Below are positions 41,543-49,614 of a stretch of 64,000 nucleotides of DNA, one piece after another. Origin of the DNA: Streptomyces lincolnensis (GTDB lineage: Bacteria > Actinomycetota > Actinomycetes > Streptomycetales > Streptomycetaceae). The first letter of the stretch is position 1. Each line of letters begins with the position of its first letter. The position numbers were made by a program, and so were the translations under genes. The notes beneath the pieces are model-generated. The model made no database searches. It was not told where the DNA came from and saw only the letters and a list, made by a program, of their open reading frames with translations. The DNA lies in assembly GCF_001685355.1 (NCBI RefSeq), contig NZ_CP016438.1, positions 1,798,001 to 1,862,000 of the forward strand, in the 5' to 3' direction.

Positions 41543-42304
41543 TCAGCCGACGCCGGCGTTGAGGAAGATGCCGCCGTCGACGACGAGCGTCTGCCCGGTG
41601 ATCCAGTCGGACTGGTCCGAGGTGAGGAACGCGGCGGCGCCGCCGATGTCGGAGGGCACGCCGAGCCGGCCGAGCGGGTAGGCGGCGGCCGCCTCCTCCT
41701 CCCGGCCCTCGTACAGGGCCTGGGCGAACTTGGTCTTCACGACGGCCGGGGCGATCGCGTTGACCCGGACCTTGGGCGAGAACTCGTGCGCCAGCTGGAT
41801 GGTCAGGTTGATCATCGCGGCCTTGCTGATGCCGTAGGCGGCGATGAAGGGCGAGGCGGAGACGCCCGCGACGGAGGCGATGTTGACGATCGCGCCGCCG
41901 TTGTCCTTCTGCCAGGCGTGCCAGGTCCGCTGCGCGAAGCCGAGCGCCGAGATGACGTTGGTCTCGAAGACCTTGCGGGCCACGTTCAGGTCCAGGTCGG
42001 CGATCGGGCCGAACACCGGGTTGGTCCCGGCGTTGTTGACCAGGTAGTCGACGCGGCCGAAGGCCTCCATGGCGCGCTCGACGGCGACGGCCTGGTGGGC
42101 CTCGTCGTGGGCCTTGCCGGCGACGCCGACGACCCGGTCGGCGCCGAGCTTGTCGACGGCCTCCTTGAGGGCGTCCTCGTTGCGGCCGGTGATGACGACG
42201 CGGTCGCCGCGGGCGACGAGCGCCTCGGCGACGCCGTAGCCGATGCCGCGGCTGGCGCCCGTGACGAGCGCGGCCTTGCCGGAGAGTTCAGGCAGTGCAG
42301 TCAT
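41543..42304 (-). CDS. Short-chain dehydrogenase/reductase
   Basis: A 253-residue classical SDR. The cofactor motif is TGASRGIG (15-22), NNAG follows at ~90, and the catalytic Ser-Tyr-Lys lie in IVNIASVAG and AAYGISKAAM. The C-terminal LGRLGVPSDIGGAAAFLTSDQSDWITGQTLVVDGG is typical of FabG-like SDRs. It reduces a keto or oxidises a hydroxy compound with NAD(P)(H); the substrate is unknown. The gene lies 12 bp behind fabG and shares its transcription unit. Confidence 0.9.
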   Translation of the reverse strand: MTALPELSGKAALVTGASRGIGYGVAEALVARGDRVVITGRNEDALKEAVDKLGADRVVGVAGKAHDEAHQAVAVERAMEAFGRVDYLVNNAGTNPVFGPIADLDLNVARKVFETNVISALGFAQRTWHAWQKDNGGAIVNIASVAGVSASPFIAAYGISKAAMINLTIQLAHEFSPKVRVNAIAPAVVKTKFAQALYEGREEEAAAAYPLGRLGVPSDIGGAAAFLTSDQSDWITGQTLVVDGGIFLNAGVG

Positions 42305-42316
42305 GGTCCTGTTTCC

Positions 42317-43078
42317 CTAGTCGAGCGGTCCGCCGGCCACGTACAGCACCTGGCCGGAGACGAAGCCGGCCGCCTCGCCCGTGAAGAAGGCGATCGCGTT
42401 GGCGATGTCGTCCGGCTCGCCGACGCGGGCGACGGGGATCTGGGTGGCGGCCGCGGCCTTGAAGTCCTCGAAGCCCATGCCGACGCGGTCGGCGGTGGCC
42501 TTGGTCATCTCGGTGGCGATGAAGCCGGGGGCGACGGCGTTGGCGGTGACGCCGAACTTGCCGAGCTCCTTGGCGAGGGTCTTGGTGAAGCCCTGGAGTC
42601 CGGCCTTGGCGGCCGAGTAGTTGACCTGGCCGCGGTTGCCGAGAGCGGAGGACGAGGAGAGGTTGACGATGCGGCCGAAGCCGGCGTCCACCATGTGCTT
42701 CTGGCAGGCCTTGGACATCAGGAAGGCGCCGCGCAGGTGCACGTTCATGACCATGTCCCAGTCGGCGACACTCATCTTGAACAGCAGGTTGTCGCGCAGC
42801 ACGCCCGCGTTGTTGACCAGGATGGTCGGCGCGCCGAGCTCCGTGGCGACACGCGCCACGGCCGCCTCGACCTGGGCCTCGTCGGAGACGTCGCAGCCGA
42901 CCGCGAGAGCCTTGCCGCCGGCCGCGGTGATCTTCTCCACGGTGTCCTTGCAGGCGGCCTCGTCGAGGTCGAGCACGGCGACCGCGCGGCCCTCGGCGGC
43001 CAGTCGTACGGCGGTGGCGGCCCCGATGCCGCGCGCTCCGCCGGTGACCACGGCGACCCGCTGCTCAGTGGTGGACAT
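42317..43078 (-). CDS. fabG: 3-oxoacyl-ACP reductase-like SDR
   Basis: A 253-residue SDR: TGGARGIG (12-19), NNAGVLRD (~90-97), catalytic Ser in VNLSSSSALGNRGQVNYSAAKAGLQGFTKTLAKELGKFGVTANAVAPGF with the YxxxK pair. This is the FabG pattern, reducing 3-oxoacyl thioesters in fatty acid or polyester metabolism with NADPH. It starts a two-gene operon with the following SDR. A TetR-type palindrome lies about 40 bp upstream over the likely promoter. It is probably a secondary FabG, since the housekeeping one is usually beside other fab genes. Confidence 0.88.
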   Translation of the reverse strand: MSTTEQRVAVVTGGARGIGAATAVRLAAEGRAVAVLDLDEAACKDTVEKITAAGGKALAVGCDVSDEAQVEAAVARVATELGAPTILVNNAGVLRDNLLFKMSVADWDMVMNVHLRGAFLMSKACQKHMVDAGFGRIVNLSSSSALGNRGQVNYSAAKAGLQGFTKTLAKELGKFGVTANAVAPGFIATEMTKATADRVGMGFEDFKAAAATQIPVARVGEPDDIANAIAFFTGEAAGFVSGQVLYVAGGPLD

Positions 43079-43118
43079 TCCTGGTTCTCCTCGCCCTAGA
43101 GAGAGTGCGTCCGCTGGG

Positions 43119-43132
43119 TGAGCGACCGCTTA
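43119..43132. promoter_or_regulatory. TetR-type operator upstream of the two-SDR operon
   Basis: TGAGCG-AC-CGCTTA is an inverted repeat with 5 of 6 matching pairs per arm and overlaps a TACTAA-like -10 box (minus strand, about 43130-43135). Similar sites are bound by TetR-family regulators of fatty acid genes; no TetR gene is in the window. Confidence 0.45.
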
Positions 43133-43204
43133 GTACCTTCGGCAGACGTGACGCTAGAAGCACGGGCACGCGGTGTCAACGCCCCACGAGCCCGGTGTGA
43201 TCCA

Positions 43205-43621
43205 TTACCTGACCAGCAGCTCCAGCAGCCGCTCGGTCTCGGCCGCCGGATCGGTGGTGAGCCCGGTGTGCACGGGCCCGGGCTGGACGACGGTGGACCG
43301 CGGTGCGATCAGCCAGCGAAAGCGCCGTCCGGGGTCGTCACCGGCCGCCTGTCCGGCCGCCGCGCCGCCCGCGCAGACGCCCTCGACGGCCCGCAGCGCG
43401 GCCCGTACGCCGGCCACGTCCGCGGCCGGGTCGAGGACCAGCAGCCGGGCCTCGTCGAGGTGGGTGCGCACCCCGACGTAGGACCTGGCGCGGCAGTAGA
43501 CGAGCACGCCGGCGTTGATGCACTCGCCGCGCTCGACGCGGGGGACGACGCGCAGGAGGGCGTACTCGAAGACGTCCCGGTCGTCGCTCCGGCCGCCCCT
43601 GATGATGTGGCGCTCGGTCAC
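43205..43621 (-). CDS. DUF3037 family protein
   Basis: A 138-residue protein with the DUF3037 signature FEYALLRVVPRVERGECINAGVLVYCRARSYVG and the later RFRWLIAPRSTVVQPGPVHTGLTTDP. Function unknown. The start GTG 43621 overlaps the stop of the HipA-like kinase gene by 4 bp (GTGA), with GGAGGG upstream, so the two are translationally coupled. The HipA-kinase/DUF3037 pairing is recurrent in bacteria and suggests the proteins act together. Confidence 0.88.
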   Translation of the reverse strand: MTERHIIRGGRSDDRDVFEYALLRVVPRVERGECINAGVLVYCRARSYVGVRTHLDEARLLVLDPAADVAGVRAALRAVEGVCAGGAAAGQAAGDDPGRRFRWLIAPRSTVVQPGPVHTGLTTDPAAETERLLELLVR

Positions 43622-44382
43622 CTGGTCCCTCCGATGCCGTTGACGAGGTCGTGGACGACGGCGGCTCGCGCCAGCAGGGGGCGCGCGTAGGCCCGCCGCA
43701 GGTCGTCGGCTGTGTCGAAGCCGGGCTCGTCGGTGAGCCAGACGTCCGGGATCTGTGCGGTGACCTCGGTGAGGAGGTCCTCGGTGACCAGGGGGGCCAG
43801 GTGTACGGCGGCTCGGGCGATGTCCGGCGCGAAGGAGGCCAGCGCGTGGTCGGAGGCGTCGTAGGGGCGGGCCGCGGAGGCCTCGGCGCCCGGCCAGTTG
43901 TGGTGCCAGATCATGGTGGCGCCGTGGTCGATGAGCCACACCTCGTCCCGTCGGCGCAGCAGGTTGGGGTTGCGCCAGGAGCGGTCGACGTTGTTGACGA
44001 GCGCGTCGAACCAGACGATGCGGCCGGCCTCCTCGGCGTCGACCGCGAAGGCCAGCGGATCGAAGCCGAGCGCGCCGGAGAGGAAGTCCATGCCCAGGTT
44101 GGTGCCGCCGCTGGACTTCAGCAGGCCCTGCACCTCGGGGTCGGGCTCACCGAGGCCGAGGTCGGGGTCGAGGTCGATCGTGACCAGCCGCGGCACCCGG
44201 AAGCCGAGCCGCCGGGCGAGCTCCCCGCACACGACCTCGGCGACCAGCGTCTTGCGGCCCTGCCCGGCGCCGGTGAACTTGATGACGTACGTCCCGAGAT
44301 CGTCGGCCTCGACGAGCCCCGGCAGTGAGCCGCCCTCACGCAGGGGGGTGATGAAGCGGGTCGCGATGACTTCCTTGAGCAT
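43618..44382 (-). CDS. HipA-family kinase
   Basis: A 254-residue compact HipA/PI4K-like kinase domain, shorter than E. coli HipA (440). YVIKFTGAGQGRKTLVAEVVCGELARRLG is the nucleotide-binding part with a Lys, VWFDALVNNVDRSWRNPNLL contains the catalytic D-x-S-x-RNPN motif, and VWLIDHGATMIWHHNW the metal-binding Asp. The HipB antitoxin of classical toxin-antitoxin pairs is absent; DUF3037 takes its place. It seems leaderless, TAGCCT ending 6 nt before ATG 44382. The phosphorylated target is unknown. Confidence 0.85.
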   Translation of the reverse strand: MLKEVIATRFITPLREGGSLPGLVEADDLGTYVIKFTGAGQGRKTLVAEVVCGELARRLGFRVPRLVTIDLDPDLGLGEPDPEVQGLLKSSGGTNLGMDFLSGALGFDPLAFAVDAEEAGRIVWFDALVNNVDRSWRNPNLLRRRDEVWLIDHGATMIWHHNWPGAEASAARPYDASDHALASFAPDIARAAVHLAPLVTEDLLTEVTAQIPDVWLTDEPGFDTADDLRRAYARPLLARAAVVHDLVNGIGGTR

Positions 44383-44475
44383 CGCCCCAGGCTACTGGGG
44401 TGCGGCTGAACAACCGGCGCTCCGGGCGCGTACCTGAGGGCAGTTCGAGAGGTACCCGTGGAAGGGGACGTCAGC

Positions 44476-44904
44476 ATGGCCAGCGAATCGCTTCATCCCG
44501 CTTCGGCACCGAGCCGCCGCACCGTCGTGGCGGCGGTGGGCGCGACGGGGCTCGCCATCACGCTGAACGCGTGCGGGTCGGACGACGGAGGGTCCTCGGG
44601 GTCTGCCGGGTCCTCCGGCACCGTCCTCGGCAAGACCGCGGACATCCCGGAGGGCGGCGGCAAGATCTTCAAGGAGCAGGGCGTGGTGGTCACCCAGCCC
44701 ACGGCCGGCGAGTTCAAGGCCTTCTCCTCGAAGTGCACCCACCAGGGCTGTGCCGTGACGGGCATCGCCAAGGGCGTGATCACCTGCCCCTGTCACCAGA
44801 GCGAGTTCTCCGTCAGCGACGGCAGCGTGAAGAAGGGTCCGGCGACCCAGGCGCTGCCCGCCGAGAAGATCACGGTGAGCGGGGACTCGATCGAACTGGC
44901 CTGA
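44476..44904 (+). CDS. Rieske [2Fe-2S] protein with Tat signal and possible lipobox
   Basis: A 142-residue exported Rieske protein. SRRTVVAAVGATGLAITLNAC (13-33) combines a twin-arginine motif with a lipobox-like end at C33, followed by a Gly/Ser linker. The cluster is bound by C87 and H89 (CTHQGC) and C104 and H107 (CPCHQS), with C92 and C106 as the stabilising disulfide. It probably transfers electrons on the outer membrane face; partners are not encoded nearby. ATG 44476 has GAAGGGGA 7 nt upstream, favoured over GTG 44458. Confidence 0.92.
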   Translation: MASESLHPASAPSRRTVVAAVGATGLAITLNACGSDDGGSSGSAGSSGTVLGKTADIPEGGGKIFKEQGVVVTQPTAGEFKAFSSKCTHQGCAVTGIAKGVITCPCHQSEFSVSDGSVKKGPATQALPAEKITVSGDSIELA

Positions 44905-44908
44905 GCCC

Positions 44909-45562
44909 TCAGGGGCGTCGCGCCCCGCGCGGTCGCCGGAGAAGACAGGCCAGCACCTCCTCCGTGGTCGCGAGGGTCGCCACCAGGGCGAGGGTGTGAC
45001 GGATCATCGCGGGGGTGTAGTCGGAGGGCACCCCCGCGATGGCGTCCGTCGGCACCAGGGCGGTGTATCCGCGGTTCACCGCGTCGAAGACGGCGTTGGG
45101 GATCGCCACGTTGGCCGAGACACCGGTCACGACGAGGGTGCGGCAGCCCAGGTTGCGCAGCAGCGCGTCGACGTCGGTGCCCTGGAGGGGCGAGAGGCCG
45201 TGCAGCCGTCGTACGACGAAGTCCTCCTCGGTGACCTCGACGGGAGCCGCCACCCGGACCGCGGTGGTACCGGTGAGCTGCTGGACGGGGAGGCGTTCGG
45301 CGGCCCGGAAGAGGCGGGCGTTGCGGTTCGCGCCCCGGCCGTCGGGACGGCGTTCGGCGATCGCGTGGATCACCTGGACACCGGCCTCGTGCGCGGCCCC
45401 GACCAGGCGGGCCACGTTGGCGAGGGCGCCCGAGGAGCGTGCCATCGCGGCGAGTTCGGGCAGCGCGCTGTCGGGTCCGACCACGCCCTGCTGGCACTCG
45501 ACGGTGAGCAGGACGGTGGTCTCGGGGTCGAGCAGATCGCTGAGCTGGTCGTACGACGGCAC
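44909..45562 (-). CDS. Isochorismatase family hydrolase
   Basis: A 217-residue cysteine hydrolase-type protein of the isochorismatase/nicotinamidase fold. The start TTVLLTVECQQGVVG supplies the first acidic residue (E or D is usual), and TLVVTGVSANVAIPNAVFDAVNRGY is the nucleophile loop, but the usual Cys is replaced by Ala/Asn (SANVAI instead of xxCVxxT), so catalysis may be altered or lost. GTG 45562 has AAGGGGG 6-7 nt upstream. It is divergent from the PPOX gene and shares twin operators with it. Confidence 0.8.
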   Translation of the reverse strand: MPSYDQLSDLLDPETTVLLTVECQQGVVGPDSALPELAAMARSSGALANVARLVGAAHEAGVQVIHAIAERRPDGRGANRNARLFRAAERLPVQQLTGTTAVRVAAPVEVTEEDFVVRRLHGLSPLQGTDVDALLRNLGCRTLVVTGVSANVAIPNAVFDAVNRGYTALVPTDAIAGVPSDYTPAMIRHTLALVATLATTEEVLACLLRRPRGARRP

Positions 45563-45641
45563 GGTTGCCCCCTTGTCGCCCACGGTGTGGAGCGGGCGAG
45601 GGTAGCCACCATTGCGCGGGGACGGAAGACGACCCATCCTT

Positions 45642-45693
45642 TTCTGACGTGATGTCAGAGGATCACAGGATCTCCTCTGACACGACGTGAGAG
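45642..45693. promoter_or_regulatory. Twin palindromic operators upstream of the PPOX gene
   Basis: Two copies of the same palindrome: TTCTGAC-GTGAT-GTCAGAG (45642-45660) and CTCTGAC-ACGAC-GTGAGAG (45675-45693), with centres 33 bp apart (about three helical turns). The arms between them also pair as CAGAGGA/TCCTCTG. The second copy ends just before the ribosome binding site of the PPOX gene. No candidate regulator is adjacent. Confidence 0.65.
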
Positions 45694-45707
45694 AAAGAGG
45701 GGGATGC

Positions 45708-46175
45708 ATGACCGTCACTCAGCGCCGGGGTCGCAAGATCATGATGACGCCCGGTGAGCTGGACGATTTCCTCACCAGCCAGCGCACCTGCCGGGTCGCC
45801 ACGATCTCCGCCGACGGCGCCCCGCATGTGAGCACCCTGTGGTTCGCGTGGGACGGCACGTCCATGTGGCTCTACTCGGTGGTGCGCAGCAAACGCTGGG
45901 CCGATCTGCGGAGAGACCCGCGGGTCGCGATCGTGGTCGACACGGGTGAGGAGTACGACGAACTGCGCGGCGTCGAGCTGTCCGGCACGGTCGAGTTCGT
46001 GGGCGAGATACCGCGCACCGGCGAGCTGCGGGCCGAACTCGACGTCCCCGAGACCCTGTTCGCCCGCAAGAACTTCCGGCTGGAGGAGATTCCGCACGAC
46101 GGCCGGCACGCGTGGGTGCGACTGACGCCGGACAAGATCGTCTCCTGGGACTTCCGCAAGCTCGGTTCCGTGTAG
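45708..46175 (+). CDS. Pyridoxamine 5'-phosphate oxidase-fold (F420/FMN) protein
   Basis: A 155-residue split beta-barrel protein of the PPOX/F420-dependent reductase type: LTSQRTCRVATISADGAPHVSTLWFAWDGTSMWLYSVVRSKRWADLRRDPRVAIVVDTG is the canonical core with the phosphate-binding R-x-A-T and SxRxxDLxxxPR. Such proteins bind FMN or F420. The cofactor cannot be decided, though R-V-A-T-I-S-x-D-G-x-P-H is common in F420 enzymes. ATG 45708 has AGAGGGGGA upstream. Control by the twin palindromes is likely. Confidence 0.85.
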   Translation: MTVTQRRGRKIMMTPGELDDFLTSQRTCRVATISADGAPHVSTLWFAWDGTSMWLYSVVRSKRWADLRRDPRVAIVVDTGEEYDELRGVELSGTVEFVGEIPRTGELRAELDVPETLFARKNFRLEEIPHDGRHAWVRLTPDKIVSWDFRKLGSV

Positions 46176-46242
46176 GCCCGAAGCCCGGTTCCGTGTGGCC
46201 CAGAAGCTCGGTGCCGTACAGCCCCGATCGGCCGCCGACGGG

Positions 46243-47145
46243 TCAGACCACCTGCTCCGCCGCGCCTTGCAGCGCCTCGACCGCCGCCCGGATCGACGGG
46301 CGGCGGTCGGCGTCCAGACGCCACACCGCGTAGATGTACCGGCGCACCCGCTGACGCACCGGCACGGCCCGCACGCCGGGCGGCATCGGGTCGCGGCCGA
46401 GCCGGGGCGCGACGCAGACACCCAGACCGGCGGCCACCAGGGCGAGTTGGGTGTGGTGCTCCTCGGCGCGATGGGCGATCCGGGGCTCGATGCCCTTGGC
46501 GCGCAGCGTGTACAGCAGCCATTCGTGGCAGAACTCGCCCTCCGGCCAGGCCACCCAGTCGTCGTCCGCGAAGTCCTCCAGGTCGACCTCGTCCCGCCCG
46601 GCGAGGGGGTGTCCCTCGGCGAGGGCGATCTCCACGGGGTCGTCGAGGATCGGCGCCTTGGCGAGCCCCTGCGGCATGGGCAGCGGCTTGTTGTACCAGT
46701 CGAGGACCACGGCGAGGTCGGCGTCGCCGCGGAGGACCGCGTTCACCCCCTCCTCCGGCTCCAGCTCCCGGGAGCGCAGCCGCAGGGCCGGATGGTCGGT
46801 GCGCAGGGCGGCGAGCGCCGCCGGGAACAGTCCGCGCAGGGCGCTGGGGAACGCCACGAGCCGCAGCTCTCCGACGACCTGTCCGCGCTGGGCCTCCAGG
46901 TCGGACTGGGCCAGCTGCACCTGCGACAGGATGCGCGCCGCATGCTCCGCGAGCAGCCGGCCCGCGTCCGTGAGCCGCACCCCCCGGCCGTTCTTGGCGA
47001 GGAGCTGCTGGCCGACCTCCCGCTCCAGCTTGGACATCTGCTGGGAGACGGCCGACGTCGTGATGTGCAGCCCCTCGGCCGCGCCGCTGACCGAACCGTG
47101 CCGGGCGAGGGCGTCCAGGGTGCGCAGGCGCTCCAGATTCAACAT
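46243..47145 (-). CDS. LysR family transcriptional regulator
   Basis: A 300-residue LysR regulator. The winged HTH is at 2-62 (LERLRTLDALARHGSVSGAAEGLHITTSAVSQQMSKLEREVG), followed by a linker helix and the periplasmic-binding-like effector domain from ~90. It is divergent from a DMT exporter with 74 bp between starts; this AT-richer gap holds candidate T-N11-A sites (for example around AATACTACGAGATACAGG). The standard expectation is that it activates the exporter when a metabolite, often an amino acid, accumulates. Confidence 0.92.
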   Translation of the reverse strand: MLNLERLRTLDALARHGSVSGAAEGLHITTSAVSQQMSKLEREVGQQLLAKNGRGVRLTDAGRLLAEHAARILSQVQLAQSDLEAQRGQVVGELRLVAFPSALRGLFPAALAALRTDHPALRLRSRELEPEEGVNAVLRGDADLAVVLDWYNKPLPMPQGLAKAPILDDPVEIALAEGHPLAGRDEVDLEDFADDDWVAWPEGEFCHEWLLYTLRAKGIEPRIAHRAEEHHTQLALVAAGLGVCVAPRLGRDPMPPGVRAVPVRQRVRRYIYAVWRLDADRRPSIRAAVEALQGAAEQVV

Positions 47146-47219
47146 GTAAGCAATACTACGAGATACAGGTCGCCAAAACTCGCTTGTTCTAAGAGATCGA
47201 CTGCTTCATCGTTACGTCC

Positions 47220-48149
47220 ATGACCACCGCCTCCGCCACCAGGACCCCTGTCCGTTCCGCCTCCCGGCCCCGCCGAACGCTGGACTGGCGCCTGCGCTTC
47301 GGCGTCCTCTCGCTCATCTGGGGCTTCAGCTTCCTTCTCATCAAGGTGGGCACGCAGGGGTACGCCCCCTTCCAGGTGACGCTGGGGCGGCTGGTGTTCG
47401 GCACAGCGGTGCTCGCCGCGGTGATGGTGGTCAGGCGGGAGCGGCTGCCGCGGGGCATACGCGTCTGGGCGCATCTGGCCGTCGCCGCGTTCTTCCTCAA
47501 CGCGCTGCCGTTCTCGCTGTTCGCCTACGCGGAGCTGACGATCCCGTCGACGCTCGCGGGGATCTGCAACGCGACCTCGCCGCTGTGGGGCATGGCCCTG
47601 TCCCTGGTCGCCCTCTCCGAGGACCGGCCGACCCGGGTCAGGGTCGCGGGGCTCGGGCTCGGCTTCCTGGGCGTGCTGACGGTGCTCGGGGCGTGGCAGG
47701 GGTTCCAGGGTGTGGACGCCACCGGCACGGGGCTGGCGCTGGTGGCCTCGCTGAGCTATCCGATCGGCTGGATCTACGTCCGTCGCACGCTCGCGGGGGT
47801 CGGACGGTCGCCCCTGTCCATGAGCGGGGCGCAGTTGCTGCTCGCGACGGCCCAACTCGGCGTGGTGACGCCGTTGTTCACCTCGATGCCGGGTCGGTTC
47901 CCGGTGGCGCCGACGCTTGCCGTCGTCGCGTTGGGTGCGGTGGGGACGGGGGTGGCGTTTCTGCTCCAGTACCGGCTGGTCTCCGAGGTCGGGCCCACGA
48001 CGGCCCAGATGGTCACGTACTTCATTCCCGTCATCGCCACGGTCGCGGGTGTGGCGCTGCTCGGTGAGTCCTTGAGCTGGTCCACGCCGGTGGGGGCGGT
48101 GATCGTGCTGGCGGGGGCGGCGCTCACTCAGGTCCGGCGGGGCGCCTGA
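47220..48149 (+). CDS. DMT superfamily (EamA) exporter
   Basis: A 309-residue protein with ten membrane segments in two EamA repeats: FGVLSLIWGFSFLLIKVGTQGYAPFQVTLGRLVFG opens the first and GTGLALVASLSYPIGWIYVRRTLAGVG the second, and the last pair includes TAQMVTYFIPVIATVAGVALLGESLSWSTPVGAVIVLAGAAL. About 20 Arg/Ser-rich residues precede TM1. It is an exporter of amino acids or similar metabolites by family, likely under the divergent LysR protein. A dispersed repeat follows its 3' end. Confidence 0.9.
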   Translation: MTTASATRTPVRSASRPRRTLDWRLRFGVLSLIWGFSFLLIKVGTQGYAPFQVTLGRLVFGTAVLAAVMVVRRERLPRGIRVWAHLAVAAFFLNALPFSLFAYAELTIPSTLAGICNATSPLWGMALSLVALSEDRPTRVRVAGLGLGFLGVLTVLGAWQGFQGVDATGTGLALVASLSYPIGWIYVRRTLAGVGRSPLSMSGAQLLLATAQLGVVTPLFTSMPGRFPVAPTLAVVALGAVGTGVAFLLQYRLVSEVGPTTAQMVTYFIPVIATVAGVALLGESLSWSTPVGAVIVLAGAALTQVRRGA

Positions 48150-48177
48150 GGGGGTGGCGTGTGGCCATCCGTGTGCG

Positions 48178-48229
48178 GCTGCGGGTGCGTTGTGGCTTGT
48201 CGCGCAGTTCCCCGCGCCCCTGAAGGGCG
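48178..48229 (-). repeat. Dispersed ~52-bp Streptomyces intergenic repeat, copy 2
   Basis: The inverted counterpart of 27819-27870, differing at only a handful of positions; the core CGCGCAGTTCCCCGCGCCCC (48201-48220) is identical to the complement of the first copy. It ends in the imperfect hairpin CGCCCC-TGA-AGGGCG (48215-48229). It sits between convergent genes, so it may act as a terminator. Confidence 0.8.
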
Positions 48230-48247
48230 GAGACCTGAGTCCGTGCC

Positions 48248-49579
48248 CTAGCCGTACCGCCGGGCCGGTGTGGGGCCTGTCGCCGCTGCCACCGCCGCCG
48301 CCAGGGACTCGGCGTCCCGCGCGGTCAGTGTCGACACGGTGATGCGGACCGCCGGTGGAGCCGCGATACGGAAGCGGGCTCCGGGGGCGACCGCCCAGCC
48401 GGCGTGGAGGAGGCGGGCGACGGCGCCGGTCTCGTCGGGGACGGGCACCCAGACGTTCATGCCGGTACGGCCGTGGGCCTCGATGCCGTGGCCGGCCAGG
48501 GCATCGATCAGCAGGGTCCGGCGTTCGCGGTAGGCGGCGGCCACCGCGGTGGTGTCGAGGGCGCCGTCGGCCCACAGCCGGACCACGGCGCGCTGCACGA
48601 TGCGGCTGACCCAGCCGGGCCCGAGCCGCTGCCGTCCGCGGACCCGGTCGACGGTGACGGGGTCGCCGGTGAGGACGGCGAGCCGCAGGTCGGGGCCGTA
48701 GGCCTTGGCGACCGAGCGGACGAAGGCCCAGTGCCGGGTGACACCCGCGAGGGGGTGCAGGGGCACGTCGACGATGCCGTGACCGTGGTCGTCCTCGATC
48801 AGCAGGGTCTGAGGGTGCGCGCGGAGCACGGATCGCAGGGCACGCGCGCGCGTGGCGCTCACCGCGGCACCCGTCGGGTTCTGCGCCCGGCCGGTGACGA
48901 TCAGCACTCGGGCCCCCGCCTCCAGGGCACGTCGGACGTCGTCGGGGCGCGGGCCGTCGTCGTCGACGCCCACCGGGGCGGCGCGCAGGCCCAGGGCCGG
49001 GACGAGGTCGAGGAGGCTGCCCCAGCCCGGGTCCTCCACGGCGACGGTGTCCCCCGGCTTGAGGTGCGCGGCGAGAACCCGCTCGATCGCGTCGAGGGAT
49101 CCGGACAGTACGGCGAGGGGGCCCTCCGGCACCCCGTCGGCGGCCAGCTCCGCGCGCGCCCGACGCGCCAGCTCCGGTTCCAGCTCCGCATCCCCGTACA
49201 GGACCGGCTCGCGGTCGCTCTGCTCGGCGGCGGCCGCGAACGCCTTCGCCACCGAGGGCAGCAGCGCCGTGTCCGGGTTGCCGCTCGACACGTCCCGCAC
49301 ACCCTCGGGCACCTCCACCCGGATGTGCTCCCGGCCCGTCGTGGCCGGCTTGGGACGCACGCGACTGCCCCGGCGCCCCGCGGTCTCGATGACCCCGCGC
49401 TCCCGCAGGATCCGGTAGGCGGCCGCGACGGTGTTGGGATTGACACCCAGCCGTGCCGCCAACTCCCGCATGGGCGGCAGCAGTTGCCCGGGGACGAGAT
49501 CACCCGCCCCCACCGCACGCTCGACACTGGCCGCAATCTCCGCTGCGCCCCGACCTTCGATCCGATACTCTCCTAGCAC
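48248..49579 (-). CDS. MocR-type GntR regulator with aminotransferase-fold domain
   Basis: A 443-residue fusion of a GntR winged HTH (~8-75; GQLLPPMRELAARLGVNPNTVAAAYRILRERGVIET) to a fold-type I aminotransferase domain (~100-430) that binds PLP as effector. The PLP pocket residues are visible: GRAQNPTGAA (Asn), IEDDHGHGI (Asp) and SVAKAYGPDLRLAVLTG (Schiff-base Lys and phosphate-binding Arg). Many MocR proteins (PdxR, GabR) control vitamin B6 or amine metabolism. CATACT lies 7 nt before GTG 49579, suggesting a leaderless mRNA. It is divergent from a PPOX-fold gene, consistent with a PLP-related circuit. Confidence 0.9.
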   Translation of the reverse strand: MLGEYRIEGRGAAEIAASVERAVGAGDLVPGQLLPPMRELAARLGVNPNTVAAAYRILRERGVIETAGRRGSRVRPKPATTGREHIRVEVPEGVRDVSSGNPDTALLPSVAKAFAAAAEQSDREPVLYGDAELEPELARRARAELAADGVPEGPLAVLSGSLDAIERVLAAHLKPGDTVAVEDPGWGSLLDLVPALGLRAAPVGVDDDGPRPDDVRRALEAGARVLIVTGRAQNPTGAAVSATRARALRSVLRAHPQTLLIEDDHGHGIVDVPLHPLAGVTRHWAFVRSVAKAYGPDLRLAVLTGDPVTVDRVRGRQRLGPGWVSRIVQRAVVRLWADGALDTTAVAAAYRERRTLLIDALAGHGIEAHGRTGMNVWVPVPDETGAVARLLHAGWAVAPGARFRIAAPPAVRITVSTLTARDAESLAAAVAAATGPTPARRYG

Positions 49580-49590
49580 AAAGACAAGTA

Positions 49591-49602
49591 TGCACTAGTG
49601 CA
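49591..49602. promoter_or_regulatory. 12-bp perfect palindrome, probable MocR operator
   Basis: TGCACTAGTGCA lies between the divergent MocR and PPOX starts and touches the CATACT -10 box of the MocR gene. A related TAGCACA half-site is at 49574-49580. Confidence 0.55.
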
Positions 49603-49614
49603 ATGGAGAACACC

